Source: Podarcis raffonei
Taxonomy: Eukaryota > Chordata > Lepidosauria > Squamata > Lacertidae
Direction of reading: 5' to 3'
DNA: 64,000 nucleotides
Assembly: GCF_027172205.1 (NCBI RefSeq)
Contig: NC_070619.1
Location: 1,374,001 to 1,438,000 of the forward strand
Position 1 is the stretch's first letter. Every line of letters begins with the position of its first letter. The notes under the pieces were generated by a model, which was given only the letters and a program-made list of their open reading frames with translations, was not told the DNA's origin and did not search any database. This document shows positions 35,301 to 39,969 of the stretch, one piece after another. The position numbers were made by a program, and so were the translations under genes.

Positions 35301-35745
35301 ATTTCACTGCTGGAATGCACTGGAAAGCCGCCCCCAGCCCAAAATATGAGGCCAATTTAACCCCTTCAAAGCAAAGCTATATTCTCCCTCCCCCCCAAAT
35401 CAAAGTCAAGGGTGGGTTTGACCCCTGCAGTGCCAAACCATGTTCTCCCCCTCCCCACATAAAAAGGCGAGTCAAGGATGGTGCCAAGCCGGCTTCTCCC
35501 CCCCCCCCCAAATCAAAGCCACGAACCCGAAAGAGGCGTCGGGTGGCGGCTCGGCGGGCGAGGGTCCAGCCCAGGGCGGCCAGCAGGCAGAGCAGCGCCT
35601 CGCTCCAGGCCAGCCGCGCGCTCTCGGCCCACGTCCGGCGGGCCAGCTCCCAGCCGCAGCCCGAGCAGCTCCGCAGCGCCCCGGCCAGGCTCGCGTAGCC
35701 GCGCCGCACCAGCGCCTCGTAGCCCGCCGCCGCCGCCGCCGCCAT
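8309..35745 (-). CDS. CERS1: CERS1, ceramide synthase 1, complete coding region in 7 exons
   Basis: CERS1 is an ER multi-pass enzyme that N-acylates sphinganine, preferring C18 acyl-CoA. Its coding exons on the minus strand are 35745-35527, 22530-22371, 19638-19458, 11528-11367, 11039-10892, 9733-9600 and 8351-8309. They join in phase (0,1,2,2,0,2) to 348 codons plus stop; human CERS1 has 350. The protein has an N-terminal membrane region without the homeobox-like domain found in CERS2-6, then a TLC (Lag1) domain in exons 3-6. The TLC domain carries the paired-histidine motif '[10 protein letters not shown]' and the Lag1 motif '[20 protein letters not shown]'. The C terminus 'NGLVKDKRL' nearly matches the mammalian end. 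Introns are repeat-filled; intron 1 is about 13 kb. GDF1 follows on the same strand, as in the mammalian bicistronic unit. All splice sites are GT/AG. The main uncertainty is the exon 6 donor. Confidence 0.95.
8435..8840 (-). repeat. CR1-like LINE 3' UTR
   Basis: On the minus strand this shows the widespread non-LTR 3' region with 'aaagcggattggatgaactc' and 'caggggcctcctggat'-type phrases. The plus strand reads 'tttgaagccagccaggttgg', 'catgctgcctccagtggcag' and 'ggagttccatagtttaacta'. The same family recurs at 44330-44700 and 48556-48850. Confidence 0.65.
8905..9599. other. CERS1 intron 6, unassigned part
   Basis: A short copy of the squamate motif ('ggactactctgagtaagac') lies at about 8918-8945. 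The rest shows no recognised element; a (CCCT)n-like tract at about 9567-9590 adjoins the exon 6 donor. Confidence 0.4.
9600..9733 (-). CDS. CERS1: CERS1 exon 6 (end of TLC domain, start of cytosolic tail)
   Basis: Acceptor TTTGCAG leads into [14 protein letters not shown], the last membrane helix, then '[17 protein letters not shown]', matching the mammalian tail. The favoured donor is GAAGG|GTTAGT after 9600, phase 2. A weaker phase-2 donor, GA|GTTTCA after 9630, would give a tail ten residues shorter and nearer to the human spacing. Either donor keeps exon 7 in frame. Confidence 0.88.
9761..9903 (-). repeat. tRNA-Lys-derived, CR1-tailed SINE
   Basis: On the minus strand the order is a tRNA-Lys-like region ('agggttcttaatttcagggt', then 'gagttcgagccccatgttgg'), 'attcctgaattgcaagggg' and the CR1-type end with 'aactctacatttctatga'. 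The extreme 5' end of the tRNA is degraded. Confidence 0.75.
10045..10140 (-). repeat. L2-like LINE fragment
   Basis: The plus strand reads 'aatgtttttgcctggcgcct', the same phrase as in the longer L2-like copy at 51260-51670 in the same orientation. Confidence 0.5.
10267..10658 (-). repeat. L1 LINE 3' end in CERS1 intron 5
   Basis: Minus-strand translation gives the L1 ORF2 C-terminal tail, with [19 protein letters not shown] and [16 protein letters not shown]. An AT-rich 3' UTR ends in a poly-T tract at 10267-10280. The flanks 'aaagcatcctggatatt' and 'aaagcgtcctggattatt' look like a diverged target-site duplication. The copy is strongly 5'-truncated. Confidence 0.8.
10892..11039 (-). CDS. 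CERS1: CERS1 exon 5 (TLC domain)
   Basis: Acceptor CCCCGCAG and donor CTG|GTGAGT bound 148 bases that encode [20 protein letters not shown], then [19 protein letters not shown] and the membrane segment ending IYWFL. This is the most conserved part of the CERS1 TLC domain. Confidence 0.96.
11367..11528 (-). CDS. CERS1: CERS1 exon 4 (Lag1 motif)
   Basis: Acceptor GCCTTCAG and donor TG|GTAAGT bound 162 bases. The translation [20 protein letters not shown] is followed by [20 protein letters not shown] and [22 protein letters not shown] is the signature Lag1 motif needed for ceramide synthase activity. Confidence 0.97.
11695..11726 (-). repeat. CR1 tail interrupted by the L1 insertion
   Basis: The sequence 'agaatcatagaatcgtagag' is a minus-strand CR1-type 3' terminus. 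It continues as 'aagaatcatctagtccaac' on the far side of the L1 at 14246, so the L1 landed in this older tail. Confidence 0.65.
11746..14245 (+). repeat. L1 LINE, 5'-truncated, carrying a solo LTR
   Basis: The sense strand encodes the C-terminal part of L1 ORF2. A first frame (to 12092) has [17 protein letters not shown] and [21 protein letters not shown] second (12082-13008) has [15 protein letters not shown] and the Cys-rich '[20 protein letters not shown]'. One extra T in the T-run near 12077-12083 explains the frame change. The 3' UTR ends in AATAAAATATTATTATT and an A-rich tail. A perfect 19-bp target-site duplication, caagaatcatctagtccaa, flanks it at 11727-11745 and 14246-14264. An 816-bp LTR sits inside the 3' UTR. 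The copy lies in CERS1 intron 3, antisense to the gene. Confidence 0.93.
13108..13923 (-). mobile_element. Solo LTR inside the L1 3' UTR
   Basis: An 816-bp block starts TGTCAGGG and ends CCCTGACA, the inverted TG...CA ends of a long terminal repeat. The 5-bp target duplication gatat lies on both sides (13103-13107 and 13924-13928). An AATAAA signal read on the minus strand near 13170 puts the element in minus orientation. No internal region is present, so this is a solo LTR of an LTR retroelement (ERV or Gypsy type; the family is not determined). It is younger than its L1 host. The long open frames inside its GC-rich part are taken as chance. Confidence 0.85.
14358..14494 (+). repeat. 137-bp direct repeat, left copy
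   Basis: The left copy begins gtgctttgctgctgaaat and ends ctggtgagtaatct. It is identical over all 137 bases to 17654-17790. Only the first differing base on either side marks the limits (a/t before, g/a after). It resembles neither the LTR termini nor any recognised repeat. Confidence 0.95.
14494..17653 (+). mobile_element. Ty1/copia LTR retrotransposon, incomplete copy
   Basis: A long open frame at 15116-17668 encodes a copia-type polyprotein. Its parts, in order, are a CCHC zinc knuckle ([14 protein letters not shown], about residues 170-183), an aspartic protease motif ([15 protein letters not shown]), the GAG-pre-integrase segment (WHKRMSH) and the integrase core (from [12 protein letters not shown]). 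Protease before integrase in this form is typical of Ty1/copia. The leader at 14494 to about 14749 starts TGTGGAGGG, carries AATAAAG near 14683 and may be an LTR. The copy is incomplete, with at least one major break. The long open frame suggests a recent insertion. It lies in CERS1 intron 3 between exact 137-bp direct repeats. Confidence 0.88.
17654..17790 (+). repeat. 137-bp direct repeat, right copy
   Basis: This copy is identical to 14358-14494. It is followed by 'acttttgaatttgg', whereas the left copy is followed by the copia leader. That is what an empty insertion site beside a filled one would look like. Confidence 0.95.
17985..18175 (+). repeat. Unclassified dispersed repeat, about 190 bp, copy 1
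   Basis: It shares with 28575-28765 the phrases 'gtcttgttgtctgggcag' / 'gtcttgtcatctgggcag', 'caggacctccagacac', 'gcactccgttgtctctcgag' / 'cactccattgtctcttgag' and 'gggtgccaaca' / 'caggtgccaaca'. The class is unknown. Confidence 0.65.
18305..19100 (-). repeat. Older interspersed repeat split by a Sauria SINE
   Basis: Minus-strand copy of a repeat also seen at 28077-28300 (plus). Shared landmarks are 'gaccaagtgaagatgc', 'atgcattttggttcctga' / 'caggaaccaaaatgcatttt' and 'ctcctgctcaggctgcac'. The class is uncertain; the plus copy begins cagtgtttcaaccact, which resembles a hAT end. The SINE at 18622-18955 interrupts it. Confidence 0.6.
18622..18955 (-). repeat. Sauria-type SINE, near full length
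   Basis: On the minus strand the element starts ggggacgcaggtggcgctgt, has a tRNA-like head (A box 'gtgggttaaaccacagagcc', B box 'ggcagttcgaatcccc'), then the conserved central block ('agtagataaataggtacc', 'gccagaagcagcttagtcat'). It ends in a BovB-like tail with 'gacctaatggtcaggggtcc'. A target duplication tctttctgata lies at 18611-18621 and 18956-18966. Only scattered substitutions separate it from the consensus-like copies at 57185 and 57909. Confidence 0.93.
19160..19400 (+). repeat. tRNA-Ala-derived SINE
   Basis: The B-box phrase 'ccaaggttcaatctccaata' is followed by 'gcatctccaggaagggctgg' and 'gagagctgctgccactcagt', the body of the tRNA-Ala SINE family. A short minus-strand head fragment follows at 19340-19400. 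Confidence 0.65.
19458..19638 (-). CDS. CERS1: CERS1 exon 3 (start of TLC domain)
   Basis: Acceptor GCTTTCCAG and donor AG|GTGCGT bound 181 bases encoding [39 protein letters not shown] and [20 protein letters not shown]. The HH pair is part of the ceramide synthase active-site region. Confidence 0.97.
19682..19829 (-). repeat. CR1-tailed tRNA-derived SINE
   Basis: The minus strand opens with 'ccttggctcagttggtaggg' as a tRNA-like head, passes an eroded B box and ends in 'tcctgcactgcggggggggt' and a CR1-type terminus. The tRNA identity of the head is not clear. Confidence 0.6.
19855..20420 (-). repeat. CR1 LINE 3' part
   Basis: The minus strand carries the C-terminal CR1 reverse transcriptase tail ('[20 protein letters not shown]', then '[20 protein letters not shown]') and a 3' UTR ending in the CR1-type tail at about 19860. 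It is the reverse-orientation counterpart of 33421-34069. Confidence 0.88.
20740..21145 (+). repeat. L1 LINE 3' UTR with poly-A
   Basis: An AT-rich block ends in 'aaaatcaataaaaatgattt' and a run of about 20 A at 21123-21144. This pattern matches the L1-like 3' end at 35925-36045 ('taataaaaacgatttaac'). No coding part remains. Confidence 0.65.
21165..21345 (+). repeat. tRNA-Ala-derived SINE
   Basis: The head segment 'gtgtgcagaaggttcctgg' leads to a CTG-repeat expansion ('gctgctgctgctgctgc', about 21250-21270) in the body and ends in 'gtgaggcagcttccttgttc'. Confidence 0.65.
21560..22050. repeat. Non-coding DNA-transposon-like repeat
   Basis: The segment 21830-21990 reads 'tccctattttccagggtcag', 'gtttctgatttgatcccgaa' and 'cattttcatcgggaaaatgt'. 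The same series is found at 23690-23800, 39970-40110 and 55385-55480. The block 21570-21650 (repeated 'tgtcctgtattgatac') may be a second such element. The class is not certain. Confidence 0.5.
22135..22215 (+). repeat. CR1-type 3' tail
   Basis: The segment reads 'gcatattcctgcactgcagg', 'gttggactagatgatcctca' and 'ccttccaactctccaatact', ending in the CR1-type ATGATTCTA terminus. The upstream tRNA part of a SINE is not recognisable. Confidence 0.6.
22371..22530 (-). CDS. CERS1: CERS1 exon 2
   Basis: Acceptor CTCTGCCAG and donor TATG|GTACGG bound 160 bases encoding [39 protein letters not shown] and [14 protein letters not shown]. The KMPESAWK and [12 protein letters not shown] blocks are diagnostic of CERS1. 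The downstream GTAAGC six bases on would break the frame with exon 3. Confidence 0.96.
22924..23256 (-). repeat. Sauria-type SINE, old copy
   Basis: Minus-strand copy with the expected order of blocks but heavy divergence and a deletion in the tRNA head. Landmarks are 'gtacctatttatctacttgc', 'ggcaggagcagggacaaagc' and 'aaggtaaagaaccccgg' at its 3' side. It is clearly older than 18622-18955. Confidence 0.85.
23300..23684. mobile_element. hAT-type non-autonomous DNA transposon
   Basis: A 385-bp element starts cagtgccggattta and ends taaatctggccctg, an imperfect terminal inverted repeat. A perfect 8-bp target duplication, ggaacccg, lies at 23292-23299 and 23685-23692. It has no coding capacity. 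It sits in CERS1 intron 1. Confidence 0.88.
23685..24710. other. CERS1 intron 1, mixed repeats
   Basis: Bases 23690-23800 belong to the 'gtttctgatttgatcc' repeat family. Bases 23930-23985 carry 'gtagtccagcaacatttgg', a phrase of a common squamate repeat. Bases 24375-24530 contain repeated 'tatcacaatatatcac' and an (AC)n tract at about 24490. No exon is seen. Confidence 0.45.
24712..25086. repeat. CR1 3' fragments in both orientations
   Basis: A short minus-strand tail lies at 24712-24775 ('gaattgcagagttggaaggg'). A plus-strand piece at 24935-25086 runs 'ttggaggttttccagcagag', 'gattcctgctttgcaggggg', 'ttggactagatgaccctggg' and ends in tandem ATTCTATG, the CR1 3' signature. Confidence 0.8.
25151..25567 (-). 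repeat. L1 LINE 3' end
   Basis: The minus strand encodes [20 protein letters not shown] and [19 protein letters not shown], the L1 ORF2 C-terminal tail, followed by an AT-rich 3' UTR ending in a T-run at 25151. An 18-bp target duplication with one mismatch (acacacccgttaatttca) lies at 25133-25150 and 25568-25585. Insertion was into a copy of the squamate 'aatttcaatgggcctgctct' motif. Confidence 0.9.
25800..27140. other. CERS1 intron 1, mostly unassigned
   Basis: Only fragments are recognised: an L2/SINE tail at about 26405-26515 ('ttcacaacaaccctgcgagg') and a CR1-type scrap at 26680-26715 ('gggggttggactggatgat'). No exon-like frame with splice signals is present. Confidence 0.4.
27143..27297 (+). 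repeat. tRNA-Ile-derived SINE with CR1 tail
   Basis: The head reads 'ggctagctcagtttggttac', 'ctgataatgccaaggtcgcc' and 'gattcgatccccgtaaggga', tracking tRNA-Ile from A box through anticodon arm to B box and acceptor. A short linker leads to 'tctgcatcgcagggagttgg', 'actagatgacccccagggtc' and terminal 'gttctatgattctata', the CR1 3' end. Confidence 0.85.
27945..28083 (+). repeat. tRNA-Lys-derived SINE with CR1 tail
   Basis: The head matches tRNA-Lys(CUU): 'tagagcatgagactcttaat' and 'gtcgcgggttcgagttctgt', then 'gttgggcaaaaatattcctg' and the CR1-type 'gggggttggactagatgacc'. It has no poly-T terminator after the tRNA part and continues into the tail, so it is a SINE, not a tRNA gene. Confidence 0.85.
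28077..28300 (+). repeat. Unclassified repeat, hAT-like end
   Basis: Plus-strand counterpart of 18305-19100. It starts cagtgtttcaaccact and passes 'agaccaagtgaagatgcttg', 'gcttgcctggagatgcatgg' and 'gcctgagcaggag'. Confidence 0.55.
28575..28765 (+). repeat. Unclassified dispersed repeat, about 190 bp, copy 2
   Basis: This copy is homologous to 17985-18175 in the same orientation and shares the terminal 'gacagacaggtgccaacag'. The segment upstream ('caggtgccaatcatcttgct') also matches bases near 17815, so the family is longer than 190 bp. Confidence 0.65.
28829..28918 (-). repeat. tRNA-Ala-derived SINE, 3' part
   Basis: The plus strand reads 'ataggaagctgcctcagact', 'ccatctcactcagtattacc' and 'ctggcagcgaatctccagac', the SINE tail in reverse. 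Its tRNA head is absent here. Confidence 0.65.
28969..29221. mobile_element. hAT-type MITE
   Basis: The element begins caggggccagcaaactttt and ends agtttgcctacccgtg, inverted ends typical of hAT elements with CAGGGGTCGGCAAACT termini. The flanks ttctaaac (28961-28968) and ttttaaac (29222-29229) are an 8-bp target duplication with one mismatch. Length is 253 bp. Confidence 0.82.
29230..31029. other. CERS1 intron 1, unassigned
   Basis: No repeat or exon is recognised apart from a squamate-motif copy at about 30160-30245 ('tactcagagtagggctattg' and 'gtgtctactctgagaaggct'). Bases 30640-30665 are a short purine/pyrimidine-alternating 'cgcacgcacacgcg' tract. Confidence 0.4.
31030..31390 (-). repeat. 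L2-tailed SINE split by a hAT MITE
   Basis: The minus-strand SINE body runs from about 31050 ('ccaaggatctcagggggg') to the B-box region ('ggggttgaaccctggtctcc') at 31190-31210. It resumes after the MITE as 'ctctaaccactacacac', the A-box side of the head. The MITE at 31234-31369 thus sits within the SINE's tRNA-like head. Confidence 0.75.
31234..31369. mobile_element. Palindromic hAT-type MITE, copy B
   Basis: Starts cagcgtttcccaaactta and ends ggtttgggaaaccctg. Target duplication ccctaacc / ctctaacc (one mismatch) at 31226-31233 and 31370-31377. Both arms keep the 'gactacagttcccatcatcc' type block. Confidence 0.85.
31970..32590 (-). repeat. L2-type LINE 3' part
   Basis: The minus strand carries the C-terminal ORF2 tail of the L2 kind ([20 protein letters not shown], then [15 protein letters not shown]) and a 3' end related to 54714-55300. 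The plus-strand left end shows 'gtaccccgtccaactgactg' next to an A/T-rich tail of repeated 'aataataa'. Confidence 0.82.
32945..33090 (+). repeat. tRNA-Ala-derived SINE
   Basis: The head segment 'acacctgctttgcatgcaga' and B box 'aggttccaggttccatcccc' lead to 'gatactgagctagaaggcc', a truncated tail. Confidence 0.65.
33100..33420 (+). repeat. L1-like LINE 3' UTR
   Basis: AT-rich block ending 'catttaataaaatatcattt', the kind of 3' end seen on the L1 at 14200-14240. No recognisable protein part remains. Confidence 0.55.
33421..34069 (+). repeat. CR1 LINE 3' part
   Basis: The sense strand carries the CR1 ORF2 end ([20 protein letters not shown], then [13 protein letters not shown]) and a complete-looking 3' UTR with 'gcattgcagggggttggact', 'agatggcccctggggtccct' and terminal tandem 'ttctatgattctattattct'. 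It is the best-preserved CR1 3' end in the window and shows the tail shared with the tRNA-Ile and tRNA-Lys SINEs. Confidence 0.9.
34081..34135 (+). repeat. Compound microsatellite (ATA)n(AAG)n
   Basis: About five ATA units at 34090-34104 are followed by about nine AAG units to 34133. It lies just after the CR1 tail, so it may have grown from that element's end. Confidence 0.85.
34440..35518 (-). repeat. Degenerate 60-70 bp tandem array at start of CERS1 intron 1
   Basis: On the plus strand a block of the form 'gaccctgcaatgcaaagcca', followed by a C-rich stretch and an A-rich stretch, recurs. Anchor words such as 'gcaatgcaaa' or 'tgcagtgcaaa' lie near 34648, 34866, 34899, 34988, 35060, 35130, 35190, 35248, 35313, 35368, 35428 and 35512, spaced about 55-72 bp in the right half. 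Units are diverged, most ordered nearest exon 1, and the last one touches the exon 1 donor region. It is not a recognised family. Confidence 0.75.
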
Positions 35746-35920
35746 CCTCCTCCTCGAAGCGCTGCCGCAGCGCCCGCGCCCCCGCCAGATGTGCGCAGCT
35801 GGAGGGCCGGCCCGGCGCGCACACGCCCGCCCGCCCCCGCGCGCGCGCCCGCCTGCCTCGGGGAGGGAAAGAGGAGCGGCCGGCGGGCGGGGGGGGCGGG
35901 CTCCGCAGGTACCTGGGGAA
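35520..35920. promoter_or_regulatory. GC-rich island at the CERS1 start
   Basis: A dense run of CpG dinucleotides covers CERS1 exon 1 and about 175 bp upstream. Upstream of the ATG the plus strand has 'cgcccgcccccgcgcgcgcg' and 'gggcgggctccg', which are Sp1/KLF-like GC boxes. No TATA box is seen near the expected start, which suggests a CpG-island promoter. The start site cannot be fixed from sequence. Confidence 0.65.
35527..35745 (-). CDS. CERS1: CERS1 exon 1
   Basis: The start codon at 35745 opens 73 codons: an alanine-rich beginning ([19 protein letters not shown]), '[11 protein letters not shown]' and the first hydrophobic segment '[20 protein letters not shown]', ending RLFR before donor CGG|GTTCGT. 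Human CERS1 has the same ending (ATARLFR). The GC content is very high. Antisense and shifted frames of 100-180 codons here are by-products of that composition. Confidence 0.94.
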
Positions 35921-35924
35921 AGGT

Positions 35925-36045
35925 TAATGATTTAAAAAAAAACTATAAAAAAGACCAAATTATCATCCAAACTATTTCTATTGGATTATGATTTGATATG
36001 TTAATTGGATGATTTAATAAAAACGATTTAACAAAAAAATATGTT
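35925..36045 (+). repeat. L1-like 3' UTR fragment with target duplication
   Basis: A short AT-rich insert ends 'ttaataaaaacgatttaac' and an A-run. Flanking 'ggttaatgattt' (about 35923) and 'tgttaatgata' (about 36042) suggest a target duplication. Confidence 0.6.
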
Positions 36046-36132
36046 AATGATAGCAAATCCCAGATATCGGTTTTGAAAATTATAGCCCCTCCCAGATACC
36101 TATTTTCTGCCTAATACAGGTAACTGACTTAA

Positions 36133-37873
36133 TTTTTTTTTAAAAAAGATATTTATTAAAGTTTTCAATTTTTTATGCAAACAAAAAACAAACAAAAAAC
36201 TAAAAAAACAACATATAGTTCATAATACCAACTTTTCAATAACATATTTCTCTGACCTCCTCATACCTCCCCTTCTTGTATTCCATTTCAAATTGTTTGT
36301 TCAGCAAATCCTTAACTTAAAGCATTACAGCTTATAATAACACCTTGTTTTCTATCCAATCCTTTTTTTTCCATATTCCTTTATATCATTACAGCTAGAA
36401 ACCACTCAATTTCAATCCAGCATCATTCAACATTCCTTAATTTTACAATATTTCTGTAAGTAGTCCTTAAATTTTTTCCAATCTTCTTCTGCCGACTCTT
36501 CTCCCTGGTCACAGATTCTGCCAGTCATTTCTGCCAATCCCATACAGTTGATCATCTTCATCTGCCATTCTTCCAGGGTGGGTAAATCTTGCGTCTTCCA
36601 ATACTTTGCGATGAGTATTCTTGCTGCTGTTGTAGCATACATGAAAAAAGTTCTGTCCTTCTTTGGCACCACTTGGCCGGCCATGCCCAAGAGAAAGGCC
36701 TCTGGTTTCTTCAAGAAGGTATATTTAAATACCTTTTTCAATTCATTATATATCATTTCCCAGAAAGCCTTAATCCTAGGGCACGTCCACCAAAGGTGAA
36801 AGATTGTACCTTCAGTTTCCTTACATTTCCAACATTTATTATTGGGCAAATGATAGATTTTTGCAAGCTTGACTGGGGTCATGTACCACCTGTATATCAT
36901 TTTCATAATATTCTCTCTTAAGGCATTACATGCCGTAAATTTAATCCCGGTGGTCCACAACTGTTCCCAGTCAGCAAACATAATATTATGTCCAACGTCT
37001 TGTGCCCATTTAATCATTACAGATTTAACCGTCTCATCCTGAGTATTCCATTTCAGCAGCAAGTTATACATTTTTGACAAAGTCTTAGTTTTGGGTTCTA
37101 ACAATTCTGTTTCCAATTTAGATTTTTCCACCTGGAAACCAACTTTCTTATCCGAATTGTAAACCTCCATTATCTGATAATAATGAAGCCAATCTCGCAC
37201 TTTATCTTTTAATTTCTCAAAACTCTGCAATTTCAGTCTGCCCCCTTCTTGCTCCAAAATTGCCCAATATTTTGGCCATTTGGCCTCCATGTTTTCTCTG
37301 AGCCTTAGCCTCCATTGGTGACAACCACCTTGGAGTTTTATTTTCCAATAGATCCTTATATCTAATCCAAACATTAAACAGTGCTCTCCTGACAATATGG
37401 TTTTTGAAGGCTTTGTGTGCTTTAACCTTGTCGTACCACAAATATGCATGCCACCCAAATACATTGTTAAAACCTTCAAGATCCAAAATGTCTGTATTCT
37501 CAAGAAGCAGCCACTCTTTCAACCAGCAGAATGCTGCTGATTCATAATAAAGTTTGAAGTCTGGCAGGGCAAATCCACCTCTTTCCTTTACATCAGTTAA
37601 TATCTTAAATTTTATTCTACGCTTCTTGCCCTGCCAGACAAATTTAGAAATGTCTTTCTGCCACTTCTTGAAACAGTCCATTTTGTCCAAAATTTGCAGT
37701 GTTTGAAACAAAAACAACATTCTAGGCAATACATTCATCTTTATAGCTGCAATTCGACCCAACAAGGAAAGCTTCAAGTTTGACCAAATTTCTAAATCTT
37801 TTTTCACTTCAGCCCAACATTTTTCATAATTATCTTTAAACTAATTCCCATTTTTAGCTGTCATATTAATCCC
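36133..37873 (-). repeat. L1 LINE, 5'-truncated
   Basis: The minus strand encodes the C-terminal half of L1 ORF2. A frame at 37807-37217 has SNLKLSLLGRIAAIKMNVLP and [17 protein letters not shown]; another at 37503-36427 has [18 protein letters not shown], '[20 protein letters not shown]' and the C terminus. The switch of frame near 37290 is an indel. It is closely related to 11746-14245. A 16-bp target duplication with one mismatch (caggtaactgacttaa) lies at 36117-36132 and 37874-37889. It is intergenic, upstream of CERS1. Confidence 0.93.
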
Positions 37874-37948
37874 CAGGTAACTGAATTAACAAATGCCTGA
37901 TATTAAAAATATTTTTCCTAGCAAATCCCAGGTATCTCTCTCTCTATA

Positions 37949-38047
37949 ATTTGACCAGTTATAAAACAGCAAATCCCAGATGCCTATCTTCTGTCTGCCA
38001 GACAGAAGATAGGCATCTGGGATTTGCTGTCTTATAATTGGTCAAAT
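37949..38047. repeat. Near-perfect 49-bp-arm inverted repeat
   Basis: The left arm ends 'aggcatag' complement-wise at 37997 and the right arm starts at 37999, with one base between. The arms centre on 'cctatcttctgtctg' and 'cagacagaagatagg' and extend outward through 'aaatcccagat' / 'atctgggattt' to 'tttgaccagtt' / 'aattggtcaaa'. About two mismatches are seen. The DNA or an RNA from either strand could fold into a long hairpin. Confidence 0.88.
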
Positions 38048-38554
38048 ATTTTGTAACTAAGGGCAGCTCCCAGGTATCAGTTTTGCAAACTATAGCCCCT
38101 CCCAGATACTACCTTCCATCTAATATTGTTGTCAGCCAATCCCAGATCTCTATCTCAACAATGTTTATTAAAAAATCATTTAAAAGACAGATGATAGGCA
38201 TCTGGGAGTCGCTATGATTTATAAACTAGATGTCTGGGATTTATCAATAACAACATATTTTATAAAATATACTGTTGATATAGGTATCTGGGATTTGTTA
38301 TGGTGGAAAATCCCAGATACTGCTTATAATTTGTAAGCTGTATTGTTAGATATTATTGTATTTAATGATATAAATAATATGGTTGCATTTTTCGATCCAA
38401 AAGTGGTACCACATTTATGCTCCAGATTTACTCCCAGGAGCTCAAGATGGCTTCTCCCCACCCCAATTTGTAGATCCACAATGACCATGTGAGGGGGGTC
38501 AAGCTGAGAAAACAGCCACTGCTCCAGAGGCAACCTGCACTGAACTGCATGGCT

Positions 38555-38937
38555 TAAGCTGGGGGTTTAGTTTGCCTTGTATTGAATCAGAGGTGTTGAC
38601 TGAGGTCAGTGTTGTCCACACTGACTGGCAGCAGCTGTCCAGGGTTTCAAGCGGGGGTCTGGAGATGCAGTCAGGGAACGAACCTAGAACCTTCTGCATG
38701 CCACGCAGGTGCTTGGCCACTGAGCCATGCGCCTCTTGTTGAAAATAAACTAAGTTTGCAGTCCTCATGGTTCTAAATAAATGAAGAACACAGGAACTTG
38801 CCTTCTACTGAGTTTCACCTACTTCAGCGTTGTCCACACTGGGTGGCAGTCTCTCCCAGCCAACCTAGCGATGCTGCAGACCAGACATGGCACCTTCTGC
38901 ATGCCAAGCAGGTGCGCTAACCCCTCTGTTATGGCCC
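38555..38937 (-). repeat. Two tRNA-Ala-derived SINEs
   Basis: Minus-strand copies at about 38555-38735 and 38785-38937. Each shows, on the plus strand, 'actgactggcagcagctgtc' or 'cactgggtggcagtctctcc' and ends in the reversed head ('accttctgcatgccacgcag', 'accttctgcatgccaagcag'). Both heads keep 'tggcatgcagaaggt'-type A-to-B-box sequence. Confidence 0.75.
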
Positions 38938-38939
38938 TT

Positions 38940-39969
38940 CTGCATTCAAACCCTGGTCATCCAGATCCAAGTTTCACAGTCATAGGACCCACATTGCATT
39001 TGTCCATTATTTTATTATTATGTATAACTTTTTTATCATGCGGCTCTTCGGCACCCACCCCCAAAAGGGGCACCCAGAACAGTTTACAGATCACAGGAGC
39101 AACACTCTAAAAAGACACAGCACTAGAGGAAAAGTGATGGGGAGGGAGGAGGAGTTGGAAGCAGTGGTGCCAACTTGAATAAAATATGGGGGGGCCAGGT
39201 AAGCCCCACCCCACATAACCCATCACAAGACACAGTACAAACACACCATTTGAATGGCAATGCCCATCAACTGGCCCATTTTGGACGTGCCTTGGACTAG
39301 ATGACCACTGGGGGTCCCTTCCAACTCTCTGATTCTACAACTGTTGTGTGAAGAGGCCTGCCAACCTCTTCCAGGCTTCAAAGCACGTCCAGAGAACCAG
39401 CTGGGGAGGAAAATAGCCCCCACTTCTTGCTGCCAAACCCCAAGAGTGATGCAGGGTGTGGGGAGAGGGAGAACTAGAAGAATGGAATGGGGTCGGTGGC
39501 CCTATCGCCTTTGTTCAGGCCGTCCAGAGTCCGGCCATTGTTTCCAACCACCATGCAGGGGTCCAGAGGCGCTGAGACACACAAACTCACACACACACAA
39601 GCCTGCCTTTCTTTAAAGAAAGCTCTCTCCCCTCCTACACAACCGCTAGACAAAGGAGACCTTCATTCGGCCCCCCTCCCCATCCACAGGGCTTCTGCCA
39701 GGGAACAGCTTTCCCCGGGAAGGACAAAGGGCCCCATTCAGAAATGTTGCATGTGCCGCACAGGACACCGCGGCCGGACAGCGGGGGGAGCTGAAAAAGC
39801 TCCCCACCACCTTACACAATGTAGCTCCCCCCCCCCCCCCCGCTGCAGTGGGGGCCACAGCATTAAGGCAAGCTCTAACCCCTGCACCTCAAACACAGCT
39901 TTGAAAGAGCACAAGGAAGGAGGGAGGAAGAGAGAAAGTCCCTTGCAACCTCAGCTAGTTTTGCAAAGA
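38940..39969. other. Intergenic CERS1-COPE, mostly unassigned
   Basis: Bases 39005-39115 look like a minus-strand L2-type tail, and 39285-39340 is a CR1-type tail ('ttggactagatgaccactgg'). The remainder, with a long poly-C run at about 39828-39841, shows no exon. A 191-codon frame at 39487-40062 has no conserved motif. Confidence 0.4.

Larger units (their letters stand above)
36050..38330. repeat. Cluster of AAATCCCAGAT motifs, interrupted by an L1
   Basis: At least twelve near-copies of 'aaatcccagat' or its complement 'atctgggattt' lie near 36054, 36089, 37921, 37970, 38014, 38066, 38098, 38140, 38195, 38230, 38284 and 38308, on both strands. A longer unit 'tatagcccctcccagatac' occurs at 36082-36100 and again at about 38091-38109. 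The L1 at 36133-37873 splits the cluster. No family is recognised. Confidence 0.75.

Noticed and set aside
35440-35991. Plus-strand Ala/Arg/Pro-rich frames over 180 codons
   Set aside because: They are antisense to CERS1 exon 1 within a GC-rich island where stops are rare in all frames.
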